Below, in pieces: positions 46,986 through 59,290 of a stretch of DNA of 64,000 bases. This DNA is from Atriophallophorus winterbourni (taxonomy: Eukaryota > Platyhelminthes > Trematoda > Plagiorchiida > Microphallidae), in contig JACCGJ010013906.1 of NCBI GenBank assembly GCA_013407085.1, positions 1 through 64,000 of the forward strand, in the 5' to 3' direction. The stretch's first letter is position 1. Each line of letters opens with the position of its first letter. The position numbers and the translations under genes are program-made. The notes beneath the pieces were generated by a model. It searched no databases. It was not told the origin of the DNA and worked only from the letters and a program-made list of their open reading frames with translations.

Positions 46986-48277
46986 CGTTCGATGTCGACC
47001 ATGGATGTACATCACAATCCGCATACCGAAGGATGGTATGATACTACATATTCGATCTATTCATCAGCAAATTATATCTTGTTTGCACTAATTTAATCCG
47101 ATTAGAAAATTGACACTTTATGATAGGCTAATTACCGAAACTCACAACACGAATTGTAATTCAAGTGAGTATCGTATCATTGTTGTTTTCTTCTAATAAG
47201 CTTGCTAAAGTGGTAGACATTTTCACAAAAATCACGACATTTAACCCTCAACAGATTGTGGTTTCTCTAGCTTACTCGGATCAGAAGTGAACGAAACTGT
47301 GCACATGACGAAAAACATCCATTCAAGTTCACAAACTCGAAACATTTGGAAACATTCTGCACGTCAATTCGAGAAGATTGTTGTCATATAAATGTTTGTT
47401 TTGTCAATATGATAGTCGATCCCTGTGATGAGTGATGATTTAATCTGTCAGACATTCAAAAGCATCTCCTACCCATACATCCTATAGTTAATTCCGAAGA
47501 GTTAAATCCATAAAGTTGTTGAGGAATATGTTTCCGGGTTATGGAAACCATTAATGTTTGTCTTCATGCTATAAATCATAGGATAAGAATGAGTCATATA
47601 AACTCACAATCGGAAAGGGTGCCGTTGATCTGACATTATATCATATTCTCTAGGCCACAAACACTAACAGTTGTGCAGCTAAAACTTCACTCAAAATTAG
47701 TCGTATTCCGAAATATAATTTTGTCCTAAACAAATGCAACCAGGTTCTGACAATGAAAGTTTGGCTCCAATAATTTGGAGAATGTAATTTTAGTTGTAGT
47801 GACCATATTTTTCCACAATAAACAATCTCTAGTGTTATCTTGCACGCAATATTATTATGTTGTAAAATTCTTGTATATCATAAAGAAACAACGGCCAGTC
47901 TACATTCGTCACCACACCAGCCCAAGGCTCGAAATTCGCTGCAGATTATTTCCTAAATCCTCGAATAGGCAAGCTAACTTACACCGAATTAATTTTAACC
48001 AATCAAATCTCGTTCAGAATAACCTTGGTCATGTTTCACAATGTCCTGAAATTTTTCTAATATATTGTCCAGTGGTCGATTGAGTGACGCGTCCTCCGAG
48101 CGGAAATAATTAACACCCATTAGGGACAGTTGGTCCCTTAATGCTCAATCGAATTTGCTTGACCCCAAACCAAATTCAATGTGCCGAGACATTGCGGTGT
48201 ATTTAATTGAATTTTACCAAACGGAATTGTTCATTTGTTACAACACGTATTCGGCAACCGCACCGAAGTTGATTATC

Positions 48278-48940
48278 ATGACAAATTGTGTGAGGCGTGG
48301 GAGAAGACCTACCGAGCAATCACAGACGAACAGATCATTGATTTTTAAAAAGGGTATCCAACAACTTCTGGCAACTAGTACTGTCCATGGCCTGAATCAT
48401 CTATCGTCGGTAACCTCAAAATATCAAGTCATCCTTTGGCTAGCACTATTCTTCTCTGGCATCGCTGGCTTCATCACTAACATTTCTTTCATCATCGGAC
48501 GATATGTTAGTAAACCTATTTTGACCAGTCAGTTTGTTGAGCACGAACCTTTTGTCTGGCCTGATATTACACTGTGCAATGCAATGGCACCTTATGTGGT
48601 GCATCTTGAAGAACGCGAGAAAAAGTGGAGAGCCCTGCGTGACGAAGCAACTGAAGTTGCACAAAAAATTGATTCAAATTTGTTTGAAATAATTGACCTT
48701 GCGGATGCAGCAGAGGTGACTATACAATCTCTTATGTATTCCACCCTTGATCCACATGCGTTTGGCGTCGGGCACACTGAGGAAATGATCAATTTCATGG
48801 GAATTGATGTCGGCCATCACGGAATTCGACTCACGGTGGAAATCGACGGGAATTTGACGAGTGTGGAAGTTCCCGTCAGAAAAATCACCGAAACGATATT
48901 TTTGCAAAAGCGATACAATGTGCCTTGTTACATGTTAAAA
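48278..48940 (+). CDS. DEG/ENaC sodium channel, exon 1
   Basis: Encodes residues 1-221. The cytoplasmic N-terminus has the HG gating motif (STVHGL, H37-G38), TM1 spans about 51-75, and WPDITLCN (94-101) matches the conserved post-TM1 FPxVTLCN block. The rest is the start of the ectodomain, ending at VPCYML, equivalent to the CYTFN block. The donor GTGAGT follows K221 in phase 0. Start ATG 48278 was chosen because the usual short basic N-terminus then precedes HG; an in-frame ATG lies at 48155. By family, a trimeric amiloride-type cation channel subunit in the plasma membrane; ligand unknown. Confidence 0.85.
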
Positions 48941-50329
48941 GTGAGTGTTCATTTTGGTAATTTGCGTCGGCTAACGCGTTGTGACGTTAGCTTTAGATAT
49001 TGATTCATAATTGACATAAACTGGTATAAATAAATGAAGTGTATTCGCTAGCAATAATGCGTTTCTTGTTTGAATTTAGTTTGTAAATATCGCGAGCCAA
49101 AAATATATCAATTCGCGTACGTATAAATCAAATGTCCGGTGTTTAATCCAAGTAGATTTAATGTCATTGTGCAGCGCTTTGTCAAATTTTTGACAAACAT
49201 TTATCTCGGGTCAGACTGCAATAATCGGAGAATTATCTATGTTACCATAAACCATGTGCTGTCGTTTGGATGGCAGAAACTAGCATTAAGTGATCAAATG
49301 TATGAAGTGAAAAAGTAATGGTCTTTGGAATGCGCGCCAAAATTGCATATGATACCTATTATAAACAATGCCAACATTTTAAGCGATTGAAAGTTCAAGA
49401 TTATGGAACACTCACATGGTCACGAATTTAACCAGTAAACCTTATAAAGACAAACAGTCAGAAACCGTTAGATGTGGGTCATTTCAGGGGAACTGTGCAC
49501 TCAAAAAACTCGTGAAATTCAAAATGTATCGACAAGTGTTGAAAGGCCTCCAATAGATTTGAACTACTGCAAGATGGCTTCAAGCTTTAAATTTTTCCAC
49601 ACATAATCTAGGCGAAATGATCTCGTAATTTTTTTTGTTTTGTCACTAGTGATATGAGAGAAGCATACAAACTATGATCACTTCTAGATACTAAGATAAA
49701 CTAGTGTGACACGAAAGTCTATTGTGACGTTTTCAACGTATCAATCGTGAGTCCACCATCTGAATAGAATGTAATATTATTGGTAAAATATGCAGCAGTG
49801 ATTTATAAATCTGGTTTACAGAGTTTTTTTTACACTATTGCGAAATTACCGCCTATGCTGGCTGGGGCACGTCTACATAACATTTATTTCATGAAATCTG
49901 TCGCTCAGAAGATTATTGTGCCCAACCGACGACATGGAAGGGCCTGGAAAACAACAAAATCAATCTGTTCAAAAATTTTGAGCTCCTCTCATGTAGCAAT
50001 AATAGATTTTTAGTTAGCGAGATTGTTTGCGCAAACGAACATCACCACTGTTCCTGCTATTAACGCAACAACTTTGCAGAATTTTCCTATCTTCACGAAA
50101 GCCCATCCATTTAAATTTGGCACAATCGGATGATGTTCAGTACGATTCAAATTATAACCCATCATTCTTCACATGTCGGCAATCGACGTATTGTTATATC
50201 GCGTGATTTACTTGCTCATTTGTACGTTTCCAAGTGAACTGAACCAGCCCTGGCTGGTAAACTTGCACGTCTATTACAAATGCAATCCAGTTCTTCACAG
50301 CAATTAAGTCAAGTTCACAGAACCTGAAT

Positions 50330-51100
50330 TATAGCGGTACATACACCTTGTTTATAGCTTCTTCTCCGTGACGATGAAAAAGTTTGTGGACAAGTTCGCA
50401 ACTTCGTTGTGTTGCTGGAATCTTACATCGTGGTTTGAGGCACAGTTTTGTGGTAGATGTTTTAAGCTTTCCGGACGACCGCATATTCCATAGCAACCAA
50501 CACCATCCGATAACGGTCCTCGTCTTGCTCTGCGCGTTTTCGTATTCACAAGACCACATTGCATGTGTAAAATCCGTATGAAACGTCGGGGAATAAATGT
50601 TGGTTATCGTGGCTCCAGTAGTTCGACTGTGGGCATTGCATCGGATATCTGAGCAAGGAACCATCCACTGACATATACAATTCTTGTTTCCAAGCCGCAC
50701 AAACATACTCTCTAAATACTGCTATCCGATGCACGCGCTAGTTTGACAGAAGATTTCGCACATTCAGATGAGGAATCCCAGCGCATATGCTAATATAGAA
50801 AAAATGTTGTGCGAAATTCCTAGGGCACCAACTGCAATTGGTCCGTGGAACTATGCAATGGGTGTGTCCGGTTGGAGACGCAGCCATTTTCGTACTTATT
50901 GTGTAGTAATACTCTCAAACGCTTGCAACGTTTTCTTTTGGATCAGTCCTAAAGACATGTAATGGAAAATCTTCGATATGGCAATTCGGCGAAACATGCT
51001 CATACTTTGTGGTGTCATTAGTGGCTTTTGTGGCTCTTGAACGTTGAATTTCAAGGCCCGGTGTTTAACGACTTCTGCAAGCTAGGTAATAGCGGATACT
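50330..51100 (-). pseudogene. Possible LINE relic
   Basis: A 125-codon minus-strand frame (50706-50329) and neighbouring pieces have richer codon composition than the surroundings and resemble the post-RT region of a LINE, but I can name no definite motif. Confidence 0.3.
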
Positions 51101-51599
51101 GCATGCACCTGCAAACGTAGATCACATCATCATCTTGCAACTGGTGCGATTGTCCTCGTATTGTCTGTCTCTCTGAACGCTACAGTAGAGAATTTTCCTC
51201 ACAAATGACAATGTTTAGTCATCTGAAACCGTGTACAGCATGAAACAATCATGCGATTTTGACGCACATCCATGATTGAGAGGGACCGAGCAAAGCCAAC
51301 AGCAAAACATTATTAGTAAATTGAAACAATTTTGTATAAATGTAGTGTACATAGTGGGATTTTATAAGCAATTGAGATGCATTGGTTGAAAACAAACTTA
51401 TCAAATTTCCCGGCCATAAGGACGCTTCTCAAATATAATATTACATATAAACGCACGATCTGTGCATGTGCATACTATACGGTAAAAATGCAACAATGCC
51501 ATATCAAGTGTTCGGTTTCTTGTGATGTGGGTGTTTGGTGCTCTGCTCAAGGAGCTCAATATTTATTAAAGAAAAGCAGCCGATAATATTCAATACCTG

Positions 51600-52420
51600 A
51601 CTGCAGTCCAAGATTCAAGATTTATAGCGGAAAAGCAAATTGCAGTAGCTTATAACTACATTTATTACTGGGGCAAACACAAAAAATTTCTAACTTCCCC
51701 TAGAATATCAATTCACTAGTCGAGAAACCATTTCTGATGGTTAATTGTTCTAGAAAATGCATACACGAAGTGAATGAATTTTCCGACGACATTTCAGATT
51801 GGAATTTGGTATTTAAATGGTGAGATGATAATTATGTGTCGGGAGACTTAGTGTAATTAAATGAAGTTGTCTGATTGGGTGAGACACCGTACAGATTATT
51901 CTATAGGAGAGAATTAGGTCAGCTCGGATATGCCTGCACTAAAGAGTACTCAACCTATGTAACCTTGTTGGCTGTCTTCTGATAAATCCTATCTAGTGTC
52001 GTGATGATGAATTGTTGCAAACTTGGCAAATTGTATTGTTACCACTTGGGGAATGCATGTATTCAGTATCTTCCTCTAGGAGTGCGGCAGGAAACGACAG
52101 AAATTTCGTCTAGTAAGCCGAGTATGCTGCACGCGCGTTGACAAGCAGCTTCCCAATTTGAAATCTTTTTTTAAAATTTCCACATACCCAGATACCAATA
52201 CATTGGTCAGCTTTATTCTTCTCAAACGTACGCTGAAAAATCCGTACTAGAAATTGATGGGCCTTCCAACATTTAACATCTTTCACTTGTAGAAATTAGT
52301 GCAGCTCCGTTTGAATTAACCACTGATGCAATAATATAGCTCGTTTCATCTCAAACCGCAGAATACAAAAATTAACAACCACATAAAATTGAACGCATAT
52401 TATTTATTGCCGCCGCGACA
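51600..52420 (-). mobile_element. CR1-like LINE, 3'-end fragment
   Basis: Plus-strand reading starts with the reverse of the tail, CCAAGATTCAAGATTTATAG (51608-51627), and continues through the C-terminal region (the LLDRIYRRATKLV equivalent near 51985-52020). Truncated and full of stops. Confidence 0.7.
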
Positions 52421-52826
52421 ACTTGGGATAGACGACACTATGCATCTTGCTATGAGTTGAATACTATGCAATATTGATTTGAGGCATTGTTTGATAAAAA
52501 CCGGATGTTTCCTTTGTATTGCCTATCAGGCCGTTGGATATGAAAAGTCCGGTTTTTATCTCCGGTTTCATCATCACAAAGATGAACAGATGATAAGATG
52601 TCACCAATTGTAATGTTTGTCAGGCAGTTGAGGTTGTTTTCACTATTTCCGTGCCGATTTCACACCCGTGTGAGGTGAGAACATTTTGATAAGTATATTG
52701 TCACAAAAGGCCGGACCACAGACTAGTCTTTTTGCGGTTTTTACAACCGCGATATAGCAGTTTCCGGCTGGTAACGATGCTGCTTCGAAACCAATTTTGC
52801 CCAAACCATTGAATGAATTAATAACC

Positions 52827-53020
52827 GTTCATACAACGAACCACGATGTTCAAACTCAGAATCACATAGTGATTCGTGGTCAAGCACTGTTTACCACTAA
52901 TCCACTATTTCAAGGCTCACTGAACCTTATATTACTGTCTCCACCTGATGACGGCAAACAACCAGAAACCGGTAGTGGAGTTTAATTTCGGGGGATGTGA
53001 GCAACACATCACTTTGGTGA
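52827..53020 (+). repeat. F-family hammerhead repeat, copy G, inverted-arm form
   Basis: The left arm (52827-52888) is the reverse complement of the F unit's 3' arm. The right arm (52889-53020) is the plus-strand core: CTCCAC (52939-52944), CTGATGA (52945-52951), GGC with loop AAACA, then ACC in place of GCC, GAAA (52965-52968), ACCGGT, A17 at 52974, GTGGAG (52975-52980). Stem I is a perfect 6-bp CTCCAC/GTGGAG pairing. Confidence 0.78.
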
Positions 53021-53596
53021 ATAATCTTATTCAGACATGAAGGTATTCTATCGTTGTTTGAACCGGGATAATTTTTCAGTGTTTGGAATGGAATTCCGTT
53101 TTGGGTTTGGAATACACAATTTTAACTGAAATGTCATTGTCAAATTTTACGAGAAACATTATAGTTGCTCACGTGTTATTAATTGAAATTGATGGGTCGA
53201 TAGAGATGTTGTCCGAGTCAATGAATGATTTATAACTAATCATTTTTAGACAATTTCGATCAAAATCTTTGAACAAAACGTGTCCAAAAGTATAATAGTT
53301 GTTTTTCACTCTAAACAATTTGGTTTTGAAAACATATATCTCTTTTACGTAATGAATGTTAGTCCATTTATCTTGTTAAAGGTATTTAATTGTCGAAACT
53401 CATGCAAATATGTGGTTTAAATGATTCAATTATTTTCCGAGGTTTCTGATGAGATTATTTTGAAAGAGTGATTTCACGATTATTAGTAATGTGTTACGCA
53501 AGCATTTTGAGTTGTCATAATCATTTAAGAAATTAGTACAACGTTGTTAGTAAATTTCTTTTACAATCGATCACTCTTTTGGGTTTTTCTGCTCAG

Positions 53597-54721
53597 ATCT
53601 CTAGAATAATCGACAAAACGTTATACAACCGTTTGGAGAATATCGCGATGGGAATCAACTTCAACTTTGACAGTTACCTCCTCGTCAATTCATCCTACTC
53701 TTCCCCGATGATCGATTTATTTGTCAGTTCACCAGACGAAATTCCACATCAGGATCCTTTGGAAATTCTTCCCGGGTACAATCACCGTGTCGAAATCTCC
53801 ATGACACGGTTGAAACGAGAAGAATCAAAAATTCCGTGTCGCACAGATCGATTCAATGTGCAGTTGTACAACGCGGACCTTACTGCATATCACAACGTTA
53901 CAGGCAGTGCCTCGTTATGCAGGCAGGTTGTCTCGCAGCATTTATATTTGAAGAGTTGTCATTGCTATTGCCCCTTCTTGCCGTATCCTGTGTTTGTGAA
54001 CCAACCGTTGCGTCTTTGCTTCAATATGTCCGTTTATCATCCCGAGGAAATTAACAACAATGCCAAATGCATGGCCAAAGTGTACGAGGAGTTCAAACTA
54101 GTGGAGAAATTCACCGAAATACCCGAAGCGAATGCTTGTAGTAGATTCGACTCACTGCCAGTTTGCGAGGATATCGAATATAGATTTTCCGATGTACGGC
54201 GTACGGCGATGGTAGAATTGTGGAGTGAGAATTTCAATGACGCTCGTGCGGAGTTCCTACGCAGCGTGTACCAATCTCTCAACGAGAACAGCTTCAAAAG
54301 CCACAAAGCCAATGCCAACGTATCTGTCAAAGGAATGCTCAAGTATTTGCGAAACAATTTCGCCACACTCACACTGCACAGGAAAAACAAGTTTGGCGCG
54401 CTAGTCAAACAGGAACTGGAATACCCCATTTCGGAACTCCTTTCCGACGTCGGAGGTTTAATGGGATTGTGGATAGGCATATCGGTCATTGGATTATTTG
54501 AAATATTGGAGCTTGTTTATTACATCATGCATGCGGGTTTGGGCATGATGTTGCGCGATAAAAAATGCCAAACAAGGGATCGCAATTCCGACGAAGAGCA
54601 GCGGAATTATAAGAGCAACAATGTCGAACAGCCAGAGAGCTACTTTGAAGTATCTCCACAGCGACAAAGCATTTATCACAGCACCATGGATGATAGACAC
54701 ATTTCTATTGTATCGGTCTAG
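53597..54721 (+). CDS. DEG/ENaC sodium channel, exon 2 (last)
   Basis: The acceptor TTTTTCTGCTCAG ends at 53596; phase 0. Encodes residues 222-595. The cysteine-rich ectodomain includes CRQVV and LKSCHCYCPFLPYP. TM2 is preceded by LSDVGGLMG and contains GLWIGIS (about 511-517), the conserved selectivity-filter G-x-S segment, then LFEILELVYY. The cytoplasmic tail is ~60 residues and polar. Total length fits the family (500-650). The gene lies inside an intron of the QRICH2-like gene on the opposite strand. AATAAA at 55418-55423 could be a distal polyadenylation signal. Confidence 0.88.
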   Translation: MSRIIDKTLYNRLENIAMGINFNFDSYLLVNSSYSSPMIDLFVSSPDEIPHQDPLEILPGYNHRVEISMTRLKREESKIPCRTDRFNVQLYNADLTAYHNVTGSASLCRQVVSQHLYLKSCHCYCPFLPYPVFVNQPLRLCFNMSVYHPEEINNNAKCMAKVYEEFKLVEKFTEIPEANACSRFDSLPVCEDIEYRFSDVRRTAMVELWSENFNDARAEFLRSVYQSLNENSFKSHKANANVSVKGMLKYLRNNFATLTLHRKNKFGALVKQELEYPISELLSDVGGLMGLWIGISVIGLFEILELVYYIMHAGLGMMLRDKKCQTRDRNSDEEQRNYKSNNVEQPESYFEVSPQRQSIYHSTMDDRHISIVSV

Positions 54722-56639
54722 TAGGCTAACGGATTGAGAAATGCACAACAATCAAATTCCGTACAACGGAACTGTTCTCACAAAATCTCTCATGTATTGT
54801 ACACACAAAAGATTTATTTCGTTAAATAGTTCTAGCATGTGTGTGGAACTTAAATGATTGATGCGAGGGAGGAAGTGAATATCGTGTAATCAACATTGGA
54901 TTTGTTCCGTTTTGTTGACTTATTTACTTGTCTGCGTGAATAACCATCTAAAGTTGAGGTTCCCAAACTTTTAAATGTCTCGCACCACTAAATATATTTG
55001 ATACACTATCGCAACCCTCATTTAAAGACACAAGAGAAATTATCACTGCATGAACACAAAATACGCTGAAAAATTGATGCTGAATCGGTATAAAAAAGTC
55101 AATACTTAATACAAACATGGAATAGCATCTTGCAACTCATGGAATGGTATTTCGCACCACTGGTTGGGAAACCCTGATCTAAAGCATGGATGTGTCAAAC
55201 TCTGTTCTCGGGAAAAAAACCGTAATTGCATTTATTTCCATCGCACACATCTTGCGTGATGTTCGAAAATATTAGTGCTATCGATAGCTGGAGTAGTATG
55301 TGAGCATTTCCACTATGCATGTTCAGATTATCATACGTCAATATGGTGCGAAGAGCCAATTCGTACATATTATAGATGTATAAAAGTGGTGGAGGAAGTT
55401 ATTATCTGATAATTGTAAATAAAAGAGATGAATAGCGTTTTCGCATTATCTCTCCAGAAATATTTGAAAAAGTGGGATGTATATACTCTGATTTGCCTAT
55501 CCAAACCAATTTTAACTGAAAGATTTGACGGTGATGAACAACGGTAGAAAGCCAGGCATGGAATCGAACTACTTTTCACTCCGATTTCTTTTTCAAGGCT
55601 CATCGTAACTTGTAACATCGATTTAAACTGGTGAGGAGAAACACGCAAAACGATTTACAAATCGTTGTGTGAATTTGTGAAATAAGGAATCAATACTCAT
55701 GGGTGTCAACGTGTTAAACTTACTAATAATTTCAGTTAGTATTATTACTTAATCGGTAAAATTATCAGATCGATAGCACTGGTCTCAATGTTTTAAACGT
55801 AAAAATGGGTCAATAATCTGTCACCATGGAAGTGGTTGAGCAGGAATCAGTGTTCTAAATATTTGAGATTAATCAACTCCCATACTAAAGGATATTTTAA
55901 CGTAAAGACAATCGGTGAATTGATATGGATCAGAATTTCTGTCTCCAATTGCGAAACGGGATTATCCTTCGTGGGAGTGTTTAAAATACAGAATGTTCAC
56001 GTGGAAAGTGTTGCGAAGATGCATGAAAATCCATTACACCATTACGCGTATTTTGTTGTTCAAACGTGATATAATTAATGGCACCATGTATGAACGACTT
56101 GAGAGGATGTGTACACTATATTTTTTCATTAATCACTATCAGAGACTCTGTGCATAGCTTCAGCTCTGCCATACGCAAAAAGGAATCAATCCGTTTGTTG
56201 ATGTATTTCTATATTTTCTACAATGTTACTCTTCCTAGCATTTCACAATCATAAAAAATCCGATTTGGGCAAACGATCTTTTTTGGAGCGCTCTTAGCAA
56301 TAGACATTACTCGGCCGATCAGTGGCAGTTGCATGTGTTACCGTAATCCAAGCTCAACAGCCGAAGTCCATCTGTATTTTTCCAGCTTTAATATACCGAT
56401 TCACACAGTGCCTTAAATGTTAGTGACCAAGAACAAGACACGATTTGCCATCTCATCTTTGCAAAGAACTTCGTGTTACAAGTGTGACCTTCTAACAAGT
56501 GCATAATCTGACTTCAAACCTCCTTAGAGTAGATCTGGAATACGGCCGTTTCTAGTTATGCACGCATTGCATTTTTATGGTTGTTAAATAAAAACGCTAT
56601 GTAGATAATGGCATACAAGCACTACTTGTTTACCATTCC

Positions 56640-56760
56640 TCCACTTTTTCAAGCGCATGCGGATCCTGCTCTTACTGTCCCTACCTGATGAGTGCAAACA
56701 GCACGAAACCGGTATTGGTGTGTGTGATGGAAATGCATGCAAATGTATATTTTGGCTATG
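56640..56760 (+). repeat. D-subfamily hammerhead repeat, copy D
   Basis: Flank GCGCATGCGGATCCTG, CTGATGA (56685-56691), perfect stem II GTGC-AAACA-GCAC (56692-56704), GAAA (56705-56708), palindromic ACCGGT and A17 (56714), ending ATGGAAATGCATGCAAATG. The best stem II of all copies. Confidence 0.78.
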
Positions 56761-57565
56761 TAGACCTGTTTTAAATACACTTTTGCATTTGATAATTTGT
56801 CAATCAACGATATGATGCAGATATAAAGGATTCTCAGCAAATATTAAGCAATAAGCTTCCGTCCAGGTTTCGCTCATGTACAATGAGGAATTTCTTGCGC
56901 ACTCGCTGTATTTGATGTATGATGTATGATCACTTTGGTCTCAGCGTTGAGCATACGTTTGACTCGGACAAGGTTGCGTTTGCTACGCCACCAAAATGTG
57001 TCAACTAAGAAATTTTGCTGAACCATTTATTTGCGGGCTTCTCTGGAAATCACTTTGCTGGAAATATTCCTGTCATTCTTTACAATGCAATAAGGTCATG
57101 TATATTACATGGTCAGAATCAACGAATAAAGTTTGATCGTTTTAGCTGCAACCGGTCCACCCAAGTAGAGACATTTAGCAATAATATACAAACTTCGTGC
57201 AAGCTAGTGACTGATTATTGAAGTATAAAATATATTTCGCAAAATATTGAAAGATTCAGCGATTTTGATTTCAATTAATGAATTGACGGTAAAATGATAT
57301 AAAGTAAATGGATCATTAGTCAAAATTGAGTGAAAAATTCCAGGGCTATCTGAACCTTGCTTGAGCAAGCATAGTTAAACATAACAACCACTAAAGTTTG
57401 TCAACCATGTGGCAATCTATCATCGAATATGCAATGTTCACATATAATTTGAGGCTAGCATCGTTGACTGCAACGGGCAAATAGAGCAGGTGTTCAAATG
57501 TGCATTTGTTACCGTTTGTAGAAAAGTGTTTTGCTTAATTTCATTCACCATGATTGAAAACTCAC

Positions 57566-57640
57566 CTCCATCAATTCCGTGTCAACATAGATCTTGTCTG
57601 CTTTCCTTTGATCGAGGTCCTCCGTTGTGTGACGTAAATC
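57566..57640 (-). CDS. QRICH2-like gene, exon 2 (of those seen)
   Basis: The acceptor CACATTGCAG precedes 57640; the donor GTGAGT begins at 57565. Exactly 25 codons: DLRHTTEDLDQRKADK, then IYVDTELME. It corresponds to the HIEDL...EKADKEMVE segment of DUF4795. Phase 0 on both sides. Confidence 0.82.
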
Positions 57641-58108
57641 CTGCAATGTGCGAATAAGTTTACATTATTTTAAAGCTTTCAGGCCACACAATGTTTAAAA
57701 ATCATGTTGCGTGTATGCCCTAAGTCCTAACACAGCGGCTCGTTTATAAGGAATCATGAGTTATTTTACAAATCAAATACACCTATTGCTACAAAAGGAA
57801 AGGAAAGGAAACAAGACAATTGAATAACATGCTTTTGAATTATCTCGTATGTTACAAAGTGAAGCAATTGCTCGAATACAAGTGGATTTTCAGTGGAAGC
57901 TGAGCACAATGGTGCAAAGTAAAATTACACCAAGCAGCAATTTTGCGAAATATAATGAATATAAAAAATTAAATCACATGAAATTTGAAGCTCCGACAAT
58001 AGTTGTGGTGAATCAGTCATAAATAGTTGGTCTATATTGAATTCAATTGAGGATGGTGGGTGAGATCGGGCCATTGCTTATCGGCAGATGCCGTAGTTTA
58101 ATAAATAC

Positions 58109-58109
58109 G

Positions 58110-58145
<36 letters not shown>
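58109..58145. repeat. (TA)n microsatellite
   Basis: Continuous alternating TA over about 37 bases, immediately before the 3' edge of an RTE-like relic. Confidence 0.95.
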
Positions 58146-58147
<2 letters not shown>

Positions 58148-59120
58148 CATGAATTTTCATGTTCTACGTCTTTTCGAATGACTAAACAGTCCGATTCTGG
58201 AGGTACAATCTCTTCCGCAGCGCTTGCAACGATAGTCAGAACCCGGTGGAGTGATCTGCGTTCAACAGCCAAGAGCTGTGTCTGCTCCTCCCCAGCTTGC
58301 AGACGACGCTTTACGCAATGTCTCCAATGTGAGCGGTCAAGAGCAAGTTCTACACAACTCGCGGGGTCAATGCCAAGAGCTTTTTATATCTCTTTCGCAA
58401 ACGTCTTTGTAGATAAGGCTGATTGTACAAAACAGTGCACATAAACCAGCATTCCAAATACATCTCATATAAAGGCCGGAAAGTATTGATGACGTTATGT
58501 GGGCGATGTATTTGTTCTAGTTATTCGATGTCGAACAAGGACGGTTACTTGCACCACAGAGTTTCGAATAACTACACAGTACGCTTCAAGCGTAATATAA
58601 TCTCCCGCAGCGCGCACAGTGCTACGCAGTCCTCATTCCATCGGGATGAATAGCACGCTTACGACATGAGAACATTATCTGCCTATCCGCAGCGTTTAGA
58701 TGACACTTCAGACAATGCCTTCTGAGTGAGATTTCCAAATTCGTCGGATCAATGTCAACAGCTTTCATATCTCTTTTGCAAATGGTATTTTTTTACCGCA
58801 AGTGAGGTCTGCCACAATAGACTACTCCATGATTATAAATGGTTATTAAGTATAGCTTTTTCAATGAGAACTTTCTTTAATTTGTAAACATAACCAAGCC
58901 GCCGTAGGCAGCATTCTGCAACTGGTCGATCCACGATATGTTGATGTTACGGGAGATGATTCTTAAATGGAGATCATTCGGCTTCCGTTCGTGTTTTGCG
59001 AGGAATAGTCCAGGTTTCGCTGCCTAACAGTAAAGTGTTCAGTATGCACTCGCTCTATTTATGGTCAATGAAGTCCTTGATAGCAGCATTGGCTACAAGC
59101 TGATCTCATGCTCTGAATAA
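58146..59120 (-). mobile_element. Two RTE-like LINE 3' relics in tandem orientation
   Basis: 58146-58410 matches the 23.64-23.9 kb part of the RTE-like element (GAATGACTAAACAGTCCGAT). The match restarts at about 58500, covering the zinc-finger-like tail to the RRLRWLGH region (near 58900). Confidence 0.68.
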
Positions 59121-59214
59121 CGACATCTATTTGCAGACCTAGTTGAGAATATATGAAACAAGCATACAAATAGAATTTCTATGTAATATATTTATCTTTA
59201 TACACTACGTAGCA

Positions 59215-59290
59215 ATTAGTCTGACGGATCGTCTCTGACGAAAGAGAGAGTATAACAGAAATTTTCTCTAACCGATTCATTGTAAATCGT
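59215..59290 (+). repeat. K-family repeat, degenerate (copy K6)
   Basis: CTCTGACGAAAGAGAGAG followed by TTTTCTCTAACCGATTCATT. The 3' half is clear; the core is damaged. Confidence 0.6.

Larger units (their letters stand above)
48941..53596 (+). other. Intron of the DEG/ENaC gene (4.66 kb)
   Basis: GT at 48941 and AG at 53595-53596, phase 0. Contains a possible LINE relic (50330-51100), a truncated CR1-like copy (51600-52420) and hammerhead repeat G (52827-53020). Confidence 0.8.
43242..57565 (-). other. Intron 2 of QRICH2-like gene (14.3 kb), host of a nested gene
   Basis: Contains, left to right: hammerhead repeat H (43727-43990), K4 (44190-44265), a third-clade LINE relic with K5, the DEG/ENaC gene on the plus strand, a truncated CR1-like copy, and hammerhead repeats G and D. 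Stretches 44270-45540, 47060-48150, 49005-50320 and 54722-56640 show nothing else I can name, apart from a very decayed F/D relic at about 49425-49480. Confidence 0.7.

Noticed and set aside
53579..53596. Exon 2 of the channel starting as an independent ORF at 53579
   Set aside because: The six codons before 53597 are the polypyrimidine tract and acceptor; there is no ATG, and family homology continues from exon 1.
56705..56722. Hammerhead stem III read as ACC with a GGTATT loop and GGT
   Set aside because: That reading puts G at the cleavage position in every copy, which hammerheads do not tolerate. The palindromic ACCGGT reading gives A or C there and allows stem I.
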